Positions 59,035 through 64,000 of a DNA stretch of 64,000 bases are shown piece after piece (positions within the stretch are counted from its first letter, which is position 1; every line of letters begins with the position of its first letter). The position numbers and the translations under genes were made by a program. This stretch comes from Phoenix dactylifera (taxonomy: Eukaryota; Streptophyta; Magnoliopsida; Arecales; Arecaceae): assembly GCF_009389715.1 (NCBI RefSeq), contig NC_052397.1, positions 15,262,129-15,326,128 on the forward strand, given 5' to 3'. Under the pieces are notes generated by a model. That model made no database searches and was not told the DNA's origin. It worked only from the letters and a program-made list of their open reading frames with translations.

Positions 59035-62013
59035 CCTTAATCTTTCATGCCCTACAACTCTATAAAAATTGCTCTCACAGAACCTAAAAGCCAAAACTTA
59101 TGCTCAAGAGCCCAATACTTCCTGAATGTTCCAAACGACAGCCCTCCACAAATCTTGCAACGACATGGAAAATATCCAAGTCAATCTACTGCCAGCCAAA
59201 AGAAATAGCCTGCACCTTTATTTGCATAAAATTCCATTGGCCTAAAACACTGTCCATCCTCCGTTCTTCAATTAGTACAAGAAAACAAATGAAGAATTCA
59301 GTGTATTAAAAAACTCCATGAGAACAAAAGAAAGAAGAGTTGCAGGTGGTACAACTGCACAGAATCCAAGGGGAAGACAGATGAGAAGGTGAGGAAATAT
59401 GGAGGAGAAAAAGAACATCTGACATCCTAGAAAGACAATGACTTTCCCTTTTTTCTCTTTTCTTTTTCTTTTTTCATGTTGGTCAGATTCTGTCAAGGAA
59501 AGTAGATGGGAGGGAATATAACATCAGATGAATCTAGGAATGAGGAGTCGAGAGAGAGGAGAGTGTTGGTGTTTTATTGGTTATCCTTAGGATGGAGAGA
59601 AATCTAAAGTGGGGGAAATGGGATGACATTTTGAAAAAGGGAATGAGTAGGTCAGTGGTGCTTTGGTCCCTTTCTTTGTACAATATCATGTGGGTTGCTC
59701 ATAGTGGGTGGGTCTCTGGCTGTCTGCATGGGCATGTGATGGGTGTCAGGAGGAGTTGGTCCTGGACTCCAAGCCTGCAGTGTCCAATGCTTGTGCACCA
59801 TCATTTTCACCACCCATTCTTTGCTGTCTAGCTCTTTACTGAATTTACTGTTGGTAGGAAGTCTCAGTTCTCACTGCACATGAGTATCATCTCTCAGCTG
59901 CTCTTCATCTTGCAACTCTTCCAGAATTTCCAATCTGACATCGAATTTGTTTTTCGCTTTCAGCAACGTCGTTGATGCTCTAACTCCATTGATGCTAATT
60001 GCGAGCCTTGGCAAAATAGATGGATGGTAATATTGATGGGCAATAGTTGCAATCATGGCAAACTATCAAATGGTCTTAGTTTGTTATCAACGAGTGATAG
60101 GACGGGATTTCTTAAAAGTGCTGCAAATTGCTTTGCAATCAGAGGTAGCCATCAACAGGAATCACATATTAGTGGGAATTCAAAAAGCTAGCCCAGAAAT
60201 AGTTGGGCAGTTCGTGATGGTTATTTTTATGGTTAAGCTTTACTAATACTCTATTACTGATTTCGACTCTATTGATGTTGTTATGACTCCTTGCCTTCTC
60301 ATCAGTCAAAACCTTCCATCATATTTATGTTCTCACCTTGTATTTATATGCGTTCGCAAACTTATGCCATCATGACTGGCTTATCTTATCAATGCCGATT
60401 AGTTCAACGTTTCTGTTTCCTATAATGCACTTATTTTCCTGACTGGTTTCTTATTTTGAAATTCATGAATCATTGACACTCCCGTTCAATCTGCTCTTCC
60501 TCAAGGCTCAAGCTGCTGTGTTTAACAATTCAGAAGAAGTTTGCTCGAGAGTTAATCAGAAGGAAACTTGGATGACTTTACCTAGACAAATTTTCATTGC
60601 ACTTATGCTACTGCTGCATGAAAAATACTGTTCATCTAAATATACCTTACAATTCTTTGCCTACATATAAGCCATATCATGCATACAATAAAATAGTGGG
60701 TGGTACAAAAGATTCCACATTCCACTGAAGTGAATGCAAGCAACTGGTTTTAACTGTGATCAAGTCAGACAATGTGGTCCAACTCACAGGTTCCAAAGAC
60801 AGCTAAAAAGAAGTGGAACTCTGTATGCACTCTACGAAGGGCATTCTAATTGTCTGAATTCGGGGCTGCACTTTGTAACATTCCAGAAACTTTCAGGAGT
60901 ACAAACAATAGCATAGCACTTTGTGCAGTATGACAGAGGGACCACGAGGGTTTCCTTCCTTAGAGGCAAAGAACAATAGGAAGGGAGGAGACCCCTGCCT
61001 ATTCTCTCAGTGAGGATGGCCACTTTATAGACACACAAAAAAGAAAGAGCAGGCCTTGTCCAGTATTTTTTTCTCCTTCCTTACTTGGGTTTCTATCTTA
61101 GCTTCCTGCAGTTCACTCTCAAGCTTCGGAGATTTCCCTGATCACCCCCTATGCCTATCAGATTAAAATGAGGGAACGACAGATGCTAATATGAAAAAAA
61201 ATGTAAGTGTATTCCTTCTGTACAATATTTCATTTGTCATCTGTGTGAAGAATACTGCTATGCATGTGTTTGCTTACATATCCTTTGTTCTGACTATGAC
61301 AATGCAAGCATATTCACACCCAAAGAGACATGCCTAGGAGTATGGATAGCCTAGGGCATGACTCCCTTGCATTCATATTGTAATAGGAATCATCTTTACT
61401 TAATCACTCATAGCTTCTTCTTTTTTTTGATGAGACTTTACATTGCTTAACTTACACATGTGCAGAAGCAACTATTTTGATCAACAGGACGTATATACAT
61501 CAATACGCATACTTGCAAGGTGTTATATGTAAAAGAAATCCTAAAAAAGCTATTTATGTATGGTTTGTTCAGGAAAATAATTAGATCCTCATTTCCTCTT
61601 GCTTGGACTAAATGAGCCGAAAAAGTTTTAGGTATTCATAAATGAGAACACAAAAAGAAATGTGGAGAAAAGAAATGCAAATCTTTCATATGTTTAGTGT
61701 GTGAGAATTGAACACCACAACAGGATAATTGAATGAAAACTCCTTTTTTTTTCTTTATTTAAAAATAAGGAATGAAGGCTCCTGCATATGCACGGATTCA
61801 TATAAGAACTATTATATTTTTCTTAAAAGATATAAACTAAGGAGTGGCAGGGATTTCTTAATAAAATACGCATGTTAAAATTCCCCTATGAGTCGTGATG
61901 AAAATTTGCTTTCCTTTTTGCATGTCCTTTTATGAGATAAGAATAATGTGAATTTCTAGTTTAATTATTTTTTACACCATGCTTAGCTTGTATATGTTAA
62001 AAAAAAACTTGAA
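59035..62013. other. LONGIFOLIA upstream region and intergenic DNA
   Basis: Holds the presumed 5' UTR and promoter of the LONGIFOLIA gene (read on the minus strand). No coding frame with recognisable features. Confidence 0.45.
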
Positions 62014-62195
62014 CTTTTTCTTTTGCTGCAACAGATGCCTCATATACTTTTAGTGTGAATACATCTAAAAAAATCAAAAGATAACAAGTCTCAGAGCATT
62101 GTAGGCAGCTCCCTCTTACCAACCCAAAGAGCTCTCCCAAAGTGGGCAGCCACATACGAGGCCACCTAATCTGCAGCTTCGTTGGCTCTCTACAG
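62014..62195 (-). mobile_element. 5'-truncated LINE 3' end, copy 1
   Basis: On the minus strand a short coding remnant reads RANEAAD, then TAG, then VASYVAAHFGRALWV, the C-terminal RNase-H-like end of plant LINE reverse transcriptase proteins. It is followed by a 3' UTR with 'atcttttgatttttttag.tgtattca' and an A-rich tail ending near 62014. The normal Trp codon after Ala-Asp is TAG. Confidence 0.65.
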
Positions 62196-62727
62196 TCCAA
62201 CTCCTTTATTTAACCTTGTAAACTTCCTTGAGAATGCAAGATGGTCATTAGCTCGCATAGTTCTAATATTGAACAGATGTGCGATAAAGTTATTCAAATT
62301 CTTTTATACTTCTGTAGGACGCCGGAGTTGTCCTTTTTTTTGTAATTTGAACAATCTGCAGCGGTAAAAAAAAAAATGTTGCTTGGAACTGCTCATGGTT
62401 TTCTTCGCCTCATGTGGAAAGAAAACTCAAAAGACATACTAACACCTATCTCACGTATCAACACCTATCTCTGTAAATGCACCATATCTTTATAACAAAT
62501 AGGTAACTTAAGACACTAGGTGTGCAGCTATGAAGGGATACTAGGTGCCCTATTTGCAAAGGTGCTGTGATTGATTAGTTTAGATAAAAATTGGGGATGC
62601 AAGGCCACATGCTTAAAGTAAGAAGTTATCACAATGGTTGTGGGGTTCTTTTGCTTCCTTATCCAGCACCAGCCAACCAAGCTCATTACCCATATCATGT
62701 TCCAATCAACTACCATAACCATTTATA

Positions 62728-62790
62728 CAACTAGACATGATGTAGGTCTCCTTTAGGTACAACTAGACATGATGCAGGTCTCCTTTAGGC
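62728..62790. repeat. 31-bp tandem duplication
   Basis: 'acaactagacatgatg.aggt' is repeated with period 31, with one or two mismatches. Confidence 0.85.
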
Positions 62791-62912
62791 ACCACTAACC
62801 ATTAACACAGTACATGTGCATAGAGTTAACAAGATGGGGCCATGCATATATATATATCAAAAGCTTGAAATGAATGGAGAGGCAAATCATTTAGTGATAG
62901 GTTGTGCCATTG

Positions 62913-62914
<2 letters not shown>

Positions 62915-62971
<57 letters not shown>
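62915..62971. repeat. compound (TA)n(GA)n microsatellite
   Basis: About 16 TA units followed by about 12 GA units. Confidence 0.95.
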
Positions 62972-63165
62972 TAAATCCAATGCTAATGTACACTTGGTTT
63001 AATCTCACTAATCTTTTTTTTTTAACATGCAATGCACGTGAGATGTGAAGCTGAACGCAGGAATTGGAGGCAGCTACTTAGGCTTTTGTGACATTTTTTG
63101 GTTGCTAATTGCTAATTAGTGTGGTAAGCAAAGACACTAGGGATTGGTATGGTTGGACCAAATGA

Positions 63166-63375
63166 TTTTTTTTTTTTTTTGCGCTAAAACGGATGTATCA
63201 TATATTACAAGTATGAATACAGCCAAAAAAATCAAAAGATAGTACACCAGATAGCACCCTTTCTCTCACCCAAAGAGTATTCTTGGAGTGGTTGGCCACA
63301 TATGAGGCCACCTAATTTGCTGCCCCATTAGCCTCTCTATACATATGCTTTGCCTGCAAATCCATCCCACCATGG
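63166..63375 (-). mobile_element. 5'-truncated LINE 3' end, copy 2, with poly(A) tail
   Basis: The minus strand reads YREANGAAN, then TAG, then VASYVANHSKNTLWV, then a 3' UTR parallel to copy 1 (atcttttgattttttTggctgtattca), ending in 15 A (the T run at 63166-63180). The poly(A) tail and 5' truncation are typical of target-primed LINE insertions. No clear target duplication was found. Confidence 0.7.
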
Positions 63376-64000
63376 ACCGGCACCGCCCCTCCCCCCCCGG
63401 CTCAAAAGGTGAAGTAAAAGGGAGGAAGAGAAGAAATGAAAAAGATGAGAGGATTAAGAAATTTTCTTGATTCTCTTCTCGAGTCTTGATATTTTGAGAA
63501 CTCTTCAACATTTCATGATTCTTTGGTTTTATTTTCTAGGTTATTCTCTTTTATTGAGCTCTCTTTTTTCTTGTACCCTTTCCTCTCACGGCTTTTGGAC
63601 ACTTATAGAGAGCCTTGTATTTTATCGATTTTATTTTCTATTTTTTTTATTATTATCTTCAATTGCTTCTGAAAATGTGTCAGATACCACTTAGCTCGGC
63701 TCAAGACTTACCCCCGTCGATTTTCTACCAGGATCCCTAATCATGGTCTTAGGAAAAAGAAAGTTCTGTTAACCTGCCTATAGGCGTAATATAACACATA
63801 TCTACCTGAGACCATTTCTTCTGAAGTCCACTCCAATAAAGTGTTCGAGATTAAAAAATTATTATATGTTTGAGAGCTTGATTAGAAATATTCTCTATTT
63901 GCACTAAGAAACTAGGGATACATCTTGAAAGATATGCTTGATCACAAGATTCTTCTCTTGAATAATATTTCTCAATTTTCTCTGGCTCACTTACTAGTAG
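63376..64000. other. intergenic DNA to window end
   Basis: T-rich on the plus strand. A 75-codon frame (63467-63694) is hydrophobic and T-rich and looks like chance. Confidence 0.4.

Noticed and set aside
63467-63694. 75-codon hydrophobic frame
   Set aside because: Phe/Leu/Ser content follows from T-rich DNA; no start context or family resemblance.
1-64000. tRNA, rRNA, known miRNA genes and CRISPR-like arrays
   Set aside because: I scanned for T-loop words, rRNA cores, common miRNA sequences and regularly spaced repeats. The only arrays are microsatellites and tandem repeats without spacers.

Overview
The window is nuclear DNA of a flowering plant. The genes are intron-rich and far apart, the intergenic DNA is AT-rich and full of microsatellites, and retrotransposon debris is common. 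Three things suggest a monocot, perhaps a palm: a C3-rich coding fragment, the type of Ty3/gypsy element with a gag-side 'putative gypsy type transposon' domain, and the overall gene style. The species call is inference and no search was run.

Five host genes are well supported. (1) Minus strand, 10862-15610 with a leader exon near 17339-17500: a G3BP-like protein with NTF2, RRM and RGG regions, 9 coding exons, 479 aa, one intron of the GC-AG class. (2) Plus strand, 32772-33737: an intronless class II TCP transcription factor of the TCP5/13/17 type. (3) Minus strand, 39704-43436: a 99-aa plant mitochondrial complex I accessory subunit in 3 exons. (4) Plus strand, 45817-46908: intronless TAF8, a TFIID subunit. 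(5) Minus strand, 53683-59034: a 1108-aa LONGIFOLIA/TRM protein in 5 coding exons. They look like unrelated housekeeping and developmental genes with no shared pathway.

The accessory DNA holds the unusual material. At 4527-7863 lies a defective Ty3/gypsy element with a 5-bp target duplication (CTTTC). Its right end is not a 3' LTR but a perfect 81-bp inverted copy of the start of its left LTR. At about 23459-26478 is a decayed partial duplicate of the G3BP-like gene with lost splice donors, an in-frame stop, a 1-nt deletion and a missing exon. It is joined directly to a GC3-rich coding fragment (26479-26775). At 43867-44040 a plant snRNA-type upstream element and TATA box, at RNA-polymerase-III-like spacing, precede a strongly foldable stretch. 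A second compact foldable stretch lies inside a LONGIFOLIA intron (54927-54994). Near the right edge are two 5'-truncated LINE 3' ends (62014-62195 and 63166-63375), both with TAG at the same tryptophan position.

The rest is intergenic: microsatellites, tandem duplications (for example 31722-32145 upstream of the TCP gene), MITE-like pieces and a possible degenerate solo LTR (36099-37587). I found no tRNA, rRNA or known miRNA and no CRISPR-like array.
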